Shown here: one piece after another, positions 1-7,554 of the stretch
How positions within the stretch are numbered: the first letter of the stretch is position 1
Layout of the letters: every line of letters starts with the position of its first letter
Assembly (NCBI GenBank): GCA_019241495.1
Contig: JAFAWZ010000014.1
Coordinates: forward strand, 1-16,440
Direction of reading: 5' to 3'
From: Acidimicrobiales bacterium
GTDB lineage: Bacteria; Actinomycetota; Acidimicrobiia; Acidimicrobiales; Palsa-688
Length of the DNA stretch: 16,440 nucleotides
Translations under genes and position numbers: made by a program
The notes under the pieces: model-generated
What the model saw: only the letters and a program-made list of their open reading frames with translations
The model's database searches: none
What the model was told of the DNA's origin: nothing

Positions 1-404
1 AGGGCCAGCTGGGCGTCGCCCTGTCGGTTCTCGAGGAGCTCGGCCTGGACGACGAGATCCCGGCCGCGGCCCTTGCCAAGCAGTTCGAGGAGGTCTACCT
101 CCCGGGCCAGGCCGACCCGGTGCGGATCCCGAGGACGTCCGAGGCGCTGTACCTCCTGCAGCAGATCCGCGACGAGGCCCATCGCTTCGCCATCACCTAC
201 CACCGGAGCCTGCGGGCCAAGCGCATGACCGCCTCGGTCCTCGACGACATCCCGGGCCTGGGCCCGACCCGCAAGAAGCGCCTGGTCAAGGAGCTGGGCG
301 GTCCACGAGCGTTGAAGGCGCTGCCCCGGGAGAAGCTGGGGGGGCTGTCCTGGCTCCCCGATTCGGTGGCCGACGCCGTCTACGAGAAGCTGCACACCCA
401 TTAG
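1..404 (+). CDS. uvrC: UvrABC excinuclease subunit C, C-terminal part (5' truncated)
   Basis: This is the last ~133 residues of UvrC, the subunit that cuts damaged DNA on both sides of a lesion in nucleotide excision repair. The reading frame is open from the window edge (first full codon at 3), so the start and the N-terminal GIY-YIG nuclease lie outside. Visible are the end of the C-terminal RNase H-like endonuclease domain (GQLGVALSVLEELGL, then YLPGQADPVRIPRTSEALYL and RDEAHRFAITYHR) and the terminal helix-hairpin-helix DNA-binding domain (DDIPGLGPTRKKRLVKELGG). The end, SVADAVYEKLHTH, is normal for the family, so the 3' end looks intact. The next gene begins 10 bases after the stop, which suggests co-transcription. 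UvrC heading the rapZ-yvcK cluster is the usual Gram-positive arrangement. Confidence 0.96.
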   Translation, partial: GQLGVALSVLEELGLDDEIPAAALAKQFEEVYLPGQADPVRIPRTSEALYLLQQIRDEAHRFAITYHRSLRAKRMTASVLDDIPGLGPTRKKRLVKELGGPRALKALPREKLGGLSWLPDSVADAVYEKLHTH

Positions 405-414
405 GTTCAGCGCC

Positions 415-1299
415 ATGCCTCAAGTCCATGCCAACGGGATAGACCTCGAGTACGACGAGCGCGGAGATCCGTCAGAACCGGCCATCCTGCTCATCATGGG
501 CCTGAGCGCCCAGATGACGGCCTGGGACGACCGGTTCGTGGGCGAGCTGGCGGGCAGAGGCTTCCGGGTGATCCGTTTCGACAACCGCGACATCGGCCTG
601 TCCACCTGGTTCGACGAGGCCGGCGTCCCCGATCCGGTAGAGGTCCTGGCGACGGGACGCATGCCCGAGCCGGCTTACACGATCTCGGACATGGCGGACG
701 ACGCAGCGGCCCTCCTGGACGCGCTCGGAGTGGACCGGGCCCACATCGTCGGTGCCTCCATGGGTGGCATGATCGCCCAGACCTTCGCCATCGCCTATCC
801 GGACAGGACGTTGACGCTCACCTCGATCATGTCCACCACTGGGAACCCGGCGGTCGGCCAGCCGAAGGAAGGTGTGCCCGAGGAGCTCTTTCTGTCACCC
901 GCGCCGGCCAACGCGGACGAGGCGGCGGACGCCGGGGTCAGGACCTGGAAGCTGATCGGATCATCGGGTTTCGAGTTCGACGAGGACCGCATCCGCGGCC
1001 TGGCCCGGGCTTCCTACGAGCGCGCTTTGCATCCCGAAGGGGTCATCCGGCAAGGCCTGGCCGTACTGCTCCAACCGGACCGCACCGAGGCGCTGGCCCA
1101 GCTCACCGTGCCGACCCTCGTGATCCACGGGGAGGTAGATGGGCTGGTGGACGTGTCCGGCGGGCGAGCCACCGCCGAGGCGATACCGGGGTCCGAGCTG
1201 TGGACCATACCGGGCATGGGTCACGACCTGCCGCCGGTTCTCTTCGCCGAGGTCGCCGACCGGATAGCCGCCCTGGCCGGGCGGGCCGGACCCGGGTGA
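415..1299 (+). CDS. Alpha/beta-fold hydrolase
   Basis: A 294-residue cytoplasmic protein of the alpha/beta hydrolase fold with no signal peptide. The N-terminal strand block ends in the oxyanion-loop region LLIMGLSAQMTAWDD. The nucleophile elbow GASMGG places the catalytic serine at Ser115. The acid is probably Asp242 in VIHGEVDG, and the histidine is His270 in GMGHDLP, so the full triad is present. The early FDNRDIGLST motif is typical of the branch close to non-haem peroxidase-like and hydrolase family proteins in actinomycetes. The ATG at 415 is taken because the homology-like start (HANGIDLEYDERG) begins just after it; no strong ribosome binding site precedes it. It overlaps the next gene by 4 bases (GTGA) and is probably translationally coupled to it. 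The substrate cannot be read from the sequence; esterase, lactonase and C-C hydrolase activities are all possible. Confidence 0.9.
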   Translation: MPQVHANGIDLEYDERGDPSEPAILLIMGLSAQMTAWDDRFVGELAGRGFRVIRFDNRDIGLSTWFDEAGVPDPVEVLATGRMPEPAYTISDMADDAAALLDALGVDRAHIVGASMGGMIAQTFAIAYPDRTLTLTSIMSTTGNPAVGQPKEGVPEELFLSPAPANADEAADAGVRTWKLIGSSGFEFDEDRIRGLARASYERALHPEGVIRQGLAVLLQPDRTEALAQLTVPTLVIHGEVDGLVDVSGGRATAEAIPGSELWTIPGMGHDLPPVLFAEVADRIAALAGRAGPG

Positions 1300-2033
1300 C
1301 CGAGCCGTGGGAGGCCAACGCCGCTTGGTGGCAGGCCGGCTTCACCGAGGGCGCCGACCCCGAATACGAAGAGCAGATCCTGCCCATTCTCGACGAGTGG
1401 CTGCAGGGGGCAAGCGCCGTGCTGGACGTGGGCTGCGGCGAGGGCCAAGTGGGTCGCCTGGCGGCCCGGGTCCCGGGCGTAGAAGTGGTGGTGGGCGTAG
1501 ACCCGACCCAGGCGCAGGTCGCCGAGGCTGCCCGGCGCGGCGGGGGAGTGCAGGTGGGGAGGGCCGACGCGGCGGCGCTCCCTTTTTCCAGTGGCAGCTT
1601 CGACGCGGCCGTGGCGTGCCTCGTGTTCGAGCACATAGAAGCGTTCGAGGAAGCCATCGGCGAGCTGGCCCGGGTTCTGTGTCCCGGTGGGCGCTTCCTG
1701 TTCCTCCTGAACCACCCGCTGCTGCAGACGCCGGGGTCAGGCTGGATCGATGACACCATCCTGGAGGAGCAGTACTGGCGCCTCGGTCCCTACCTGACCG
1801 AGGACCACAGCCTGGAGGAGGTCGCCAAGGGGGTGCGGATCCCGTTCATCCACCGCCCCCTGTTCCGGTACGTCAACACCATGGCGGCGGCCGGCCTGCT
1901 CGTCACCCGGATGGAAGAGCCCGCCCCACCGCCCGGCTTCTTGTCCCGGGCGGCCGAGTACCGGGAGGCGGCGACCATTCCCCGGCTCCTCGCCCTGAGA
2001 GCTGAGAAGATGGGGGCGTGGTCGAGTTCGTGA
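1296..2033 (+). CDS. Class I SAM-dependent methyltransferase
   Basis: A 245-residue methyltransferase with a Rossmann-like SAM domain. Motif I is VLDVGCGEGQVG (residues 42-53). An acidic residue ending strand 2 is in VVGVDPTQAQ, motif II-like residues are in GRADAAALPFSSGSFDAA, and LARVLCPGGRFLFLL is the post-motif III strand. This is the methyltransferase 11/UbiE-type layout used on small molecules. The GTG at 1296 is chosen because it overlaps the upstream stop as GTGA and leaves the expected short helical N-terminus (TEPWEANAAWW). The last 16 bases overlap the start of rapZ, so it is locked into the uvrC-rapZ operon. The C-terminal lid region (about residues 150-245) is not diagnostic and the substrate is unknown. 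Neither it nor the hydrolase is a standard member of the uvrC-rapZ-yvcK cluster; I infer lineage-specific insertion. Confidence 0.9.
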   Translation: MTEPWEANAAWWQAGFTEGADPEYEEQILPILDEWLQGASAVLDVGCGEGQVGRLAARVPGVEVVVGVDPTQAQVAEAARRGGGVQVGRADAAALPFSSGSFDAAVACLVFEHIEAFEEAIGELARVLCPGGRFLFLLNHPLLQTPGSGWIDDTILEEQYWRLGPYLTEDHSLEEVAKGVRIPFIHRPLFRYVNTMAAAGLLVTRMEEPAPPPGFLSRAAEYREAATIPRLLALRAEKMGAWSSS

Positions 2034-2866
2034 TCCTGACCGGGGTCTCAGGAGCCGGCCGGTCGACCGCGGCCGGCGTCTTGGAGGACCTCGGCTGGTT
2101 CGTGATCGACAACCTGCCGACCGCGCTCATGGTCAAGGTCGCGGAGCTGGCCATGGATCCGGGCTCGAGTCGGGACCGGGTCGCTCTGGTGGTGGGGCGT
2201 GATACCGAGCAGCTCCACGAGCTGGGCGAGGCGGTGGCCGAGCTGCGAGGCCGGGGGCTCCAGGTGAGGACGGTGTTCCTGGACGCCAGCGACGAGGTAC
2301 TGGTGCGCCGCTTCGAAGGCACCCGGCGCCGCCACCCACTGGGCCGTGAGGGCGTCCTCGAGGCGATCGCCCTGGAACGGGATCGGCTGGAGCGTATCCG
2401 GCTCGGTGCCGACGTCCTGATCGACACGACGGAGTTGAACGTGAACCAGCTGCGGGAGCGGTTGATGTACTTGTTCGTCGACGGTCGTAGCGATCGGCTC
2501 CAGCTCTCGGTCGTGTCGTTCGGTTTCAAGTTCGGCCTGCCCCTCGACGTGGACAACGTGTTCGACGTGCGCTTCCTGCCCAACCCGCACTGGGTCCCCG
2601 GGCTGCGCGAGCTCGACGGCCACGACGAGCGGGTCCGCGACTACGTGCTGAGCCAGCCCGAGGCGAAGGAGTTCACTTCCCGGGTCGACGGCCTTCTCGA
2701 GTTCCTGATCCCGTCGTATGTCAAAGAAGGCAAGTCGTACATGAGCGTGGCCATCGGTTGTACCGGTGGCAAACACCGATCGGTGGTGCTGGCGGAGGAG
2801 ATGGCGGGTCGGATCCGGTCCCACGGCTACGAGGCGGCGGTCTTCCACCGCGACATCAAGAAGTGA
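2018..2866 (+). CDS. rapZ: RapZ family nucleotide-binding protein (RNase adapter)
   Basis: A 282-residue RapZ/YvcJ family protein of normal length. The N-terminal P-loop kinase-like domain has a Walker A at residues 9-17 (GVSGAGRST), with Arg in place of the usual Lys, as is common in actinobacterial members. GWFVIDNLP follows. The C-terminal domain carries the family hallmarks SFGFKFGLPLDVDNVFDVRF, PNPHWVPGLRELDG and SVAIGCTGGKHRSV. In E. coli the family binds small RNAs and glucosamine-6-phosphate to control GlmS synthesis. In Gram-positives it is a nucleotide-binding protein linked to competence or cell-wall metabolism, and the RNA partner in actinomycetes is not established. The GTG at 2018 is preceded by a GGGGG run and lies inside the end of the methyltransferase gene. 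The C-terminus (FHRDIKK) is typical. It is followed by an unusual 300-base gene-free stretch before yvcK. Confidence 0.96.
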   Translation: MVEFVILTGVSGAGRSTAAGVLEDLGWFVIDNLPTALMVKVAELAMDPGSSRDRVALVVGRDTEQLHELGEAVAELRGRGLQVRTVFLDASDEVLVRRFEGTRRRHPLGREGVLEAIALERDRLERIRLGADVLIDTTELNVNQLRERLMYLFVDGRSDRLQLSVVSFGFKFGLPLDVDNVFDVRFLPNPHWVPGLRELDGHDERVRDYVLSQPEAKEFTSRVDGLLEFLIPSYVKEGKSYMSVAIGCTGGKHRSVVLAEEMAGRIRSHGYEAAVFHRDIKK

Positions 2867-2900
2867 GCTACCTGGTTTGAGAGGTTGCGCCACGCCCGGT

Positions 2901-2919
2901 CGCTGCCATCCCGGTAGCG
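2901..2919. repeat. Short hairpin after rapZ
   Basis: CGCTGCC (2901-2907) faces GGTAGCG (2913-2919) across a 5-base loop. The pairing is complete in RNA if one G-U is allowed. It starts 34 bases after the rapZ stop and has no T-run, so a terminator role is only possible, not shown. Confidence 0.5.
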
Positions 2920-2924
2920 AACGA

Positions 2925-2977
2925 GCTCTTTGTGACGCGTCAACCGCATTGTTTACGGTTAACGCGTCACCAAGAGC
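2925..2977. repeat. Imperfect 22-bp inverted repeat (53-base palindrome)
   Basis: The left arm 2925-2946 (GCTCTTTGTGACGCGT then CAACCG) and right arm 2956-2977 (CGGTTAACGCGTCACC then AAGAGC) match at 20 of 22 positions across the 9-base loop CATTGTTTA. The core GTGACGCGT/ACGCGTCAC is perfect. It could be a strong RNA stem-loop or terminator without a T-tail, a protein-binding dyad, or a small mobile palindrome. The sequence does not decide between these. Confidence 0.75.
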
Positions 2978-3010
2978 CAAAGAGGTCACTAAGGCCCCGC
3001 CTTCGCCTTC

Positions 3011-3094
3011 GAACTACTTGGACGGCCGCGCCAAGTTTTCCCTTGGTGCCGCTCCCGTTTCGGCCTGCGGCCGTCCAAGCCGTCCAAGTAGTTC
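3011..3094. repeat. 84-bp palindromic element with perfect 16-bp terminal inverted repeats
   Basis: GAACTACTTGGACGGC (3011-3026) and its exact reverse complement GCCGTCCAAGTAGTTC (3079-3094) bound an interior with two further hairpins. These are GCGCCAAG/CTTGGTGC (3028-3035 with 3042-3049, one G-U) and CGGCC/GGCCG (3061-3065 with 3069-3073). Folded as RNA this is a three-way-junction shape. The right side also holds a tandem 9-mer, CCGTCCAAG at 3071-3079 and 3080-3088. Left-arm bases 3018-3028 can therefore alternatively pair with 3068-3078 over 11 bp. It resembles a REP/MITE-like palindrome or a structured RNA; no transposase is present. Confidence 0.8.
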
Positions 3095-3166
3095 TGTGGC
3101 GGTCCCTAAGAGGCCGCTGTACTCTCAGATCCGCCGCCCTGCCGCACCCAAGCCAATGGCGGCGCA

Positions 3167-4057
3167 ATGAGCCAGCGAACCGGAGGCCCACGGGTGGTGG
3201 CCTTGGGCGGTGGCCACGGCCTGGCGACCACCATCCGCGCCGCCCGCCGCTACGCGGGGGACCTCACGGCCATTGTGTCGGTGGCCGACGACGGCGGTTC
3301 GAGCGGTCGCTTACGGGAGGTCGCCGGCATCCCGGCGCCGGGCGACCTGCGGCGCTGCCTGGTCGCCATGGCCGGCGACGTCAACCCTTGGGCCAGCGCG
3401 TTCGAGTACCGCTTCCCGGCCGGTTCCGGCGAGTTGGCCGGTCACGCCCTCGGCAACTTGATCATCGCTGGGCTGGCGAACGCCACTGGTGATTTCAGTG
3501 CCGCCCTCGGTCTGGCTGCCGGGCTTCTCGGCCCGGTCGGGCGGGTGCTGCCCGCCACTTCGGTACCGACGGTACTCAAAGCGGACGTGGCCGGCCGGGA
3601 GGTGGTCGGTCAGGTGGCCGTGTCGGAGACGAGCGGGACCATCAGGTGCGTGTCCATCGTCCCTCCTGATGCTCCCGCGCCCGACGAGGCCCTGGAGGCC
3701 ATCGCCGCGGCCGACCAGGTGATTCTCGGCCCCGGGTCCCTCTACACCAGCGTGCTGGCGGTGGCCGTGGTGCCGAGCATCCGGCGCGCGTTGCAAGCGA
3801 GGGCCACCGGAGTCGTCTACGTCTGTAACCTCCGGCCCCAGCTCCCCGAGACGGCCGGCTTCACCGAGGCGGACCACCTCCGGGCCGTGCTCGAGCACGA
3901 CGTGCCCGTCGAGGTGATGGTGGCCCCCCCGGGCCCAGCCGGCGAGACGCGGGCTGCGCTCATGGGCGTGCCGGTCGTCCGAGACGCCCTGGCCCAGCCG
4001 GACGGAAGTGGGCACGACCCCGAGAAGTTGGCCTCCGTACTGGCCGAACTGCCATAG
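3167..4057 (+). CDS. yvcK: YvcK family gluconeogenesis/cell-envelope factor (CofD-like fold)
   Basis: A 296-residue protein of the YvcK/CofD-like family. The nucleotide-binding N-terminus is VVALGGGHGLATTI (Gly-rich loop at 14-18), followed by the hallmark VADDGGSSGRLRE (39-51) and the GDLRRCL segment. Further on are HALGNLIIAGL, VILGPGSLYTSVLAV and YVCNLRPQLPETAGFT, all conserved in the family. YvcK is needed for growth on gluconeogenic carbon sources and for normal cell shape in Bacillus, and the mycobacterial homologue (CuvA) acts in cell-wall synthesis; members bind UDP-sugars. It is cytoplasmic, without a signal sequence or membrane segment. The ATG at 3167 fits the family start just before the Gly-rich loop and has a weak GGCGG upstream. 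The next gene is gap rather than the usual whiA. Confidence 0.95.
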   Translation: MSQRTGGPRVVALGGGHGLATTIRAARRYAGDLTAIVSVADDGGSSGRLREVAGIPAPGDLRRCLVAMAGDVNPWASAFEYRFPAGSGELAGHALGNLIIAGLANATGDFSAALGLAAGLLGPVGRVLPATSVPTVLKADVAGREVVGQVAVSETSGTIRCVSIVPPDAPAPDEALEAIAAADQVILGPGSLYTSVLAVAVVPSIRRALQARATGVVYVCNLRPQLPETAGFTEADHLRAVLEHDVPVEVMVAPPGPAGETRAALMGVPVVRDALAQPDGSGHDPEKLASVLAELP

Positions 4058-4077
4058 TCTCACGCGACGTACATCGT

Positions 4078-4098
4078 CCGGGCGGCCATCGGGCCCGG
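4078..4098. repeat. Small GC hairpin between yvcK and gap
   Basis: CCGGGC (4078-4083) faces GCCCGG (4093-4098) over a 9-base loop in the 70-base yvcK-gap spacer. There is no following T-run. It may be an attenuator or a weak terminator, or chance in GC-rich DNA. Confidence 0.3.
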
Positions 4099-4127
4099 CG
4101 CGACGGCAATGCGATCAAGGACAGGTC

Positions 4128-5158
<1,031 letters not shown>

Positions 5159-5159
<1 letters not shown>

Positions 5160-6319
5160 TGACAAAGGTCCCCGTCCTCGAAGACCTGCCCTCACCCGAA
5201 GGCAGGGCCGTCTTGGTGCGCACCGATTACAACGTCCCGATCGCCGGCGGGCGTATAACCGACGACCTGCGCATCCGGCTGACCTTGCCGACGCTGCGAT
5301 GGCTGTTGGAAAGGGGAGCGACCCGCATCACGGCTGCCTCGCATCTGGGCCGCCCCAAGGGAACGCCTGACCCGAGGTTCTCGATGGACCCGGTCCGAGC
5401 CTGCCTCACTTCGCTGCTCGCAGACGCTGGTCTGGACGCAGGCCGCGTCGAGGTCCACGAGAACCTCCGGTTCGATCCCCGCGAGGAGGCGGGCGACCCC
5501 TCCTACGCGGAGGAGCTCTGCCGGGGCCACGACCTCTTCGTCAACGACGCCTTCGGCGCCGCCCACCGGGCTCATGCCTCTGTAGTGGGCCCTCCGAAGC
5601 TCCTTCCTTCTGCCGCGGGACGGGTGATGGCCCGGGAGGTGGAGGTGCTCGACGGCCTGCTGCACGGGGCGAGGCGCCCCTTCGTGGCCGTGCTCGGGGG
5701 CTCGAAGGTGAGCGACAAGCTGGGTGTCATAGGGGCTTTGCTCGAGAAGGTGGACACCCTCCTGGTCGGTGGGGGCATGTGCTTCACGTTTCTAGCTGCC
5801 CTGGGTCATCGCGTCGGCGCCTCCCTCTTCGAGCCCGACCAGCTCGACGCCTGCCACCATCTGCTCGGCGCGGGCCGAGACATACGGTTGCCCTCAGATC
5901 TGACCGTACTGAGCCCGGGTGGCACCTTCGGCGCCGACGTCATCCGGTCAGGTGAGACCCGCCAGGTCGGGGCGGATGTGCCCGAGGGGTGGGCCGGGCT
6001 CGACATCGGTCCCGGCAGCGCAGCGGAGTTCTCCGACGCCATCACCGAGGCCCGCACCGTTTTGTGGAACGGACCCATGGGTGTCTTCGAGGACCCCCGC
6101 TTCGCGGCTGGTACCCGGACCGTTGCCGATGCGGTGGCGGCTACCAGCGCATTCACCGTGGTCGGCGGGGGCGACAGCGCAGCCGCGGTTGCCGAGCTGG
6201 GACTGGCCGATCGCATCGACCACGTCTCGACAGGTGGTGGGGCTTCCCTAGAGTACCTGGAGAAGGGGGACTTGCCCGGTCTGGCCGCCCTGCGAGATCG
6301 GGGGCCGGCTCTCTCGTGA
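5159..6319 (+). CDS. pgk: Phosphoglycerate kinase
   Basis: A 386-residue PGK, slightly short but within the bacterial range, transferring phosphate from 1,3-bisphosphoglycerate to ADP. The substrate-binding N-domain shows VRTDYNVP (Arg21, Asp23, Asn25), ASHLGRPKG, NDAFGAAHRAHAS and LGGSKVSDKLGV. The nucleotide-binding C-domain shows NGPMGVFE (from Asn304), VVGGGDSAAAV (about 335-345) and STGGGASLEYLE. All key sites are present. The ATG at 5159 overlaps the gap stop as ATGA and has AAGGGG a few bases upstream inside gap, so an upstream in-frame extension is rejected. It overlaps tpiA by 4 bases (GTGA). Confidence 0.97.
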
Positions 6320-7095
6320 GCACAGCCCGCCGGCCCCTCATATCGGGGAACTGGAAGATGAACCTCACTCACCTGGAGGCGATCCACGTCATCCAGAAGG
6401 TCTCTTACAGCATCGATCCGGGCCGCTACTCGCATGTCGACGTTTCGGTCCATCCACCGTTTACCGCTTTGCGGTCGGTGCAGACGGTGCTCGAGGCGGA
6501 CGACATCTCCATCGCTCTCGGCGCCCAGAACGCTCATTGGGAACCGAGCGGCGCTTACACCGGCGAGATAAGCCCCCTGATGCTGGCCAAGCTGAACGTG
6601 AGGTACGTCATAGTCGGCCATTCGGAGAGGCGGCAGCTCTTCGGTGAGACCGACGATATGGTCGCCCGCAAGGTCGCCGCTGTCTTCAAGGCGGGCATGA
6701 CGCCGATCATGTGCGTGGGCGAAACGCTCGAGGAGAGGGAGGCGGGTGGCACAGAGCCCAGGGTGCTCGGCCAGCTGCAGGCCGGCTTGGCCGGGTTGAA
6801 CCCTGAGCAGGTTGGCAGCATGGTCGTCGCCTACGAACCGATCTGGGCCATCGGAACGGGGCGGACGGCGACTCCCGACGACGCCCAGGCCGTGTGCGCG
6901 ACCATCAGGGCGGCGGTGTCGTCCGACCACGGCTCGCAGGCCGGGGGGTCGATCCGGGTGCAGTACGGCGGGTCGGTCAAGAGGTCGAACATCGGGGGGC
7001 TCATGGCCCAGCCGGACATCGACGGCGCCCTGGTCGGCGGGGCCAGCCTGGACCCGGTGGAATTTGCGGAAATTGTCGCTTTCAGCGGGTCTTGA
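6316..7095 (+). CDS. tpiA: Triosephosphate isomerase
   Basis: A 259-residue TIM-barrel enzyme interconverting dihydroxyacetone phosphate and glyceraldehyde 3-phosphate. Catalytic residues are all visible: Lys14 in SGNWKMN, His102 in IVGHSERR and Glu174 in AYEPIWAIGTG. Loop 7 and the phosphate-binding residues are in VQYGGSVKRSN and the final ALVGGASL. The GTG at 6316 overlaps the pgk stop (GTGA) and puts the conserved N-terminus at residue 8, so longer upstream frames are not used. It is the last of the three coupled glycolytic genes. A 123-base spacer separates it from secG, where I find no convincing promoter or T-tailed terminator. Confidence 0.97.
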   Translation: MSTARRPLISGNWKMNLTHLEAIHVIQKVSYSIDPGRYSHVDVSVHPPFTALRSVQTVLEADDISIALGAQNAHWEPSGAYTGEISPLMLAKLNVRYVIVGHSERRQLFGETDDMVARKVAAVFKAGMTPIMCVGETLEEREAGGTEPRVLGQLQAGLAGLNPEQVGSMVVAYEPIWAIGTGRTATPDDAQAVCATIRAAVSSDHGSQAGGSIRVQYGGSVKRSNIGGLMAQPDIDGALVGGASLDPVEFAEIVAFSGS

Positions 7096-7218
7096 CCAAA
7101 ACGTTCGGTGCAGGTGCAACGCGAAAATGACACAGGTATCACGTAACTAGCGCATGTGTGCTGCTAGGTTGCGGATTGCCGCCTGATTCGGCCAGGTAGC
7201 CGAGAGAGAAGACCACCC

Positions 7219-7449
7219 TTGCTCACCATCGTCGTAATCGTCATCCATGTAGCCGTATCCCTGCTGCTGGTGGGCATGGTCCTGCTGCACAGCGGGAAGG
7301 GCGGCGGGTTGTCGGAGATGTTCGGTGGGGGGCTCGGTCAGGCCGCGGCCGGTTCGACAGTGGCTGAACGCAACCTCGATCGAGCGACCATAGCCTGCGC
7401 AGTGTGCTTCTGCTTCACGACCATCATCCTCGCCATTCGATTGCAGTAG
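7219..7449 (+). CDS. secG: Preprotein translocase subunit SecG
   Basis: A 76-residue membrane protein with two hydrophobic segments (about residues 2-23 and 56-74) joined by the Gly-rich loop HSGKGGGLSEMFGGGLGQ and then GSTVAERNLDR, which is the SecG signature in actinomycetes. SecG stimulates SecYEG-dependent protein export. The start is the rare TTG at 7219, supported by GAGAGAAGA about 8 bases upstream and by the exact family N-terminus. The position after tpiA is the standard actinobacterial and Firmicute arrangement. Confidence 0.95.
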   Translation: MLTIVVIVIHVAVSLLLVGMVLLHSGKGGGLSEMFGGGLGQAAAGSTVAERNLDRATIACAVCFCFTTIILAIRLQ

Positions 7450-7467
7450 CGGGATAAGGCCGTGCGT

Positions 7468-7505
7468 GGTCTGGGGGACCTTCGGTCGGAGCGGTCAAAA
7501 CCGAA
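7468..7505. promoter_or_regulatory. Cluster of small inverted repeats upstream of the ABC operon
   Basis: In the 105-base spacer before the transporter, GGTC/GACC units recur (7468, 7477, 7484, 7493), and TTCGGT (7481-7486) is mirrored by ACCGAA (7500-7505). Together they could form an operator or a small hairpin leader. No recognisable -10/-35 pair is attached, so this is tentative. Confidence 0.25.
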
Positions 7506-7554
7506 TAGCTGGAGCCGGGCAAAGTGGCCTGGTCGAGACGAGGAGGGTCTCAAA

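Larger units (their letters stand above)
2867..3166. other. Gene-free, hairpin-rich spacer between rapZ and yvcK
   Basis: These 300 bases contain no convincing coding sequence: the frames that cross it have no family-like content and are continuations of frames shadowing the neighbours. Three inverted repeats lie in a row (2901-2919, 2925-2977, 3011-3094). Imperfect direct repeats GGTCACTAAGGCC (2984-2996) and GGTCCCTAAGAGGCC (3101-3115) flank the third. I see no clear promoter and no poly-T terminator tail. In many Actinobacteria rapZ and yvcK are adjacent or overlapping, so this spacer stands out. Confidence 0.8.

Noticed and set aside
2048..2989. 313-codon minus-strand frame opposite rapZ and the spacer
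   Set aside because: Shadow of rapZ; low-complexity composition rich in His/Gln/Arg and no motif.
3011..3094. Insertion sequence
   Set aside because: Terminal inverted repeats exist but the unit is 84 bp with no transposase and no clear target-site duplication, so at most a non-autonomous palindromic element.
2766..3492. Plus-strand frames crossing the rapZ-yvcK spacer that might fill it with a gene
   Set aside because: Their sequence changes character at each neighbour boundary, they overlap rapZ or yvcK heavily, are Arg/Pro-rich, and lack a ribosome site at a sensible start. The palindromes also argue for non-coding DNA.
5806..7119. 437-codon open frame on the minus strand opposite pgk and tpiA
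   Set aside because: It is exactly opposite two unmistakable glycolytic genes, has no recognisable domain, and is the usual byproduct of high third-position GC.
7096..7218. Promoter for secG (for example TTGACC at 7092-7097)
   Set aside because: No acceptable -10 hexamer at 16-18 bases; matches are at chance level.
7462..7554. Upstream GTG start for the binding lipoprotein
   Set aside because: It would put 31 polar residues before the signal peptide and ignore the AGGAGGG placed ideally for the GTG at 7555.
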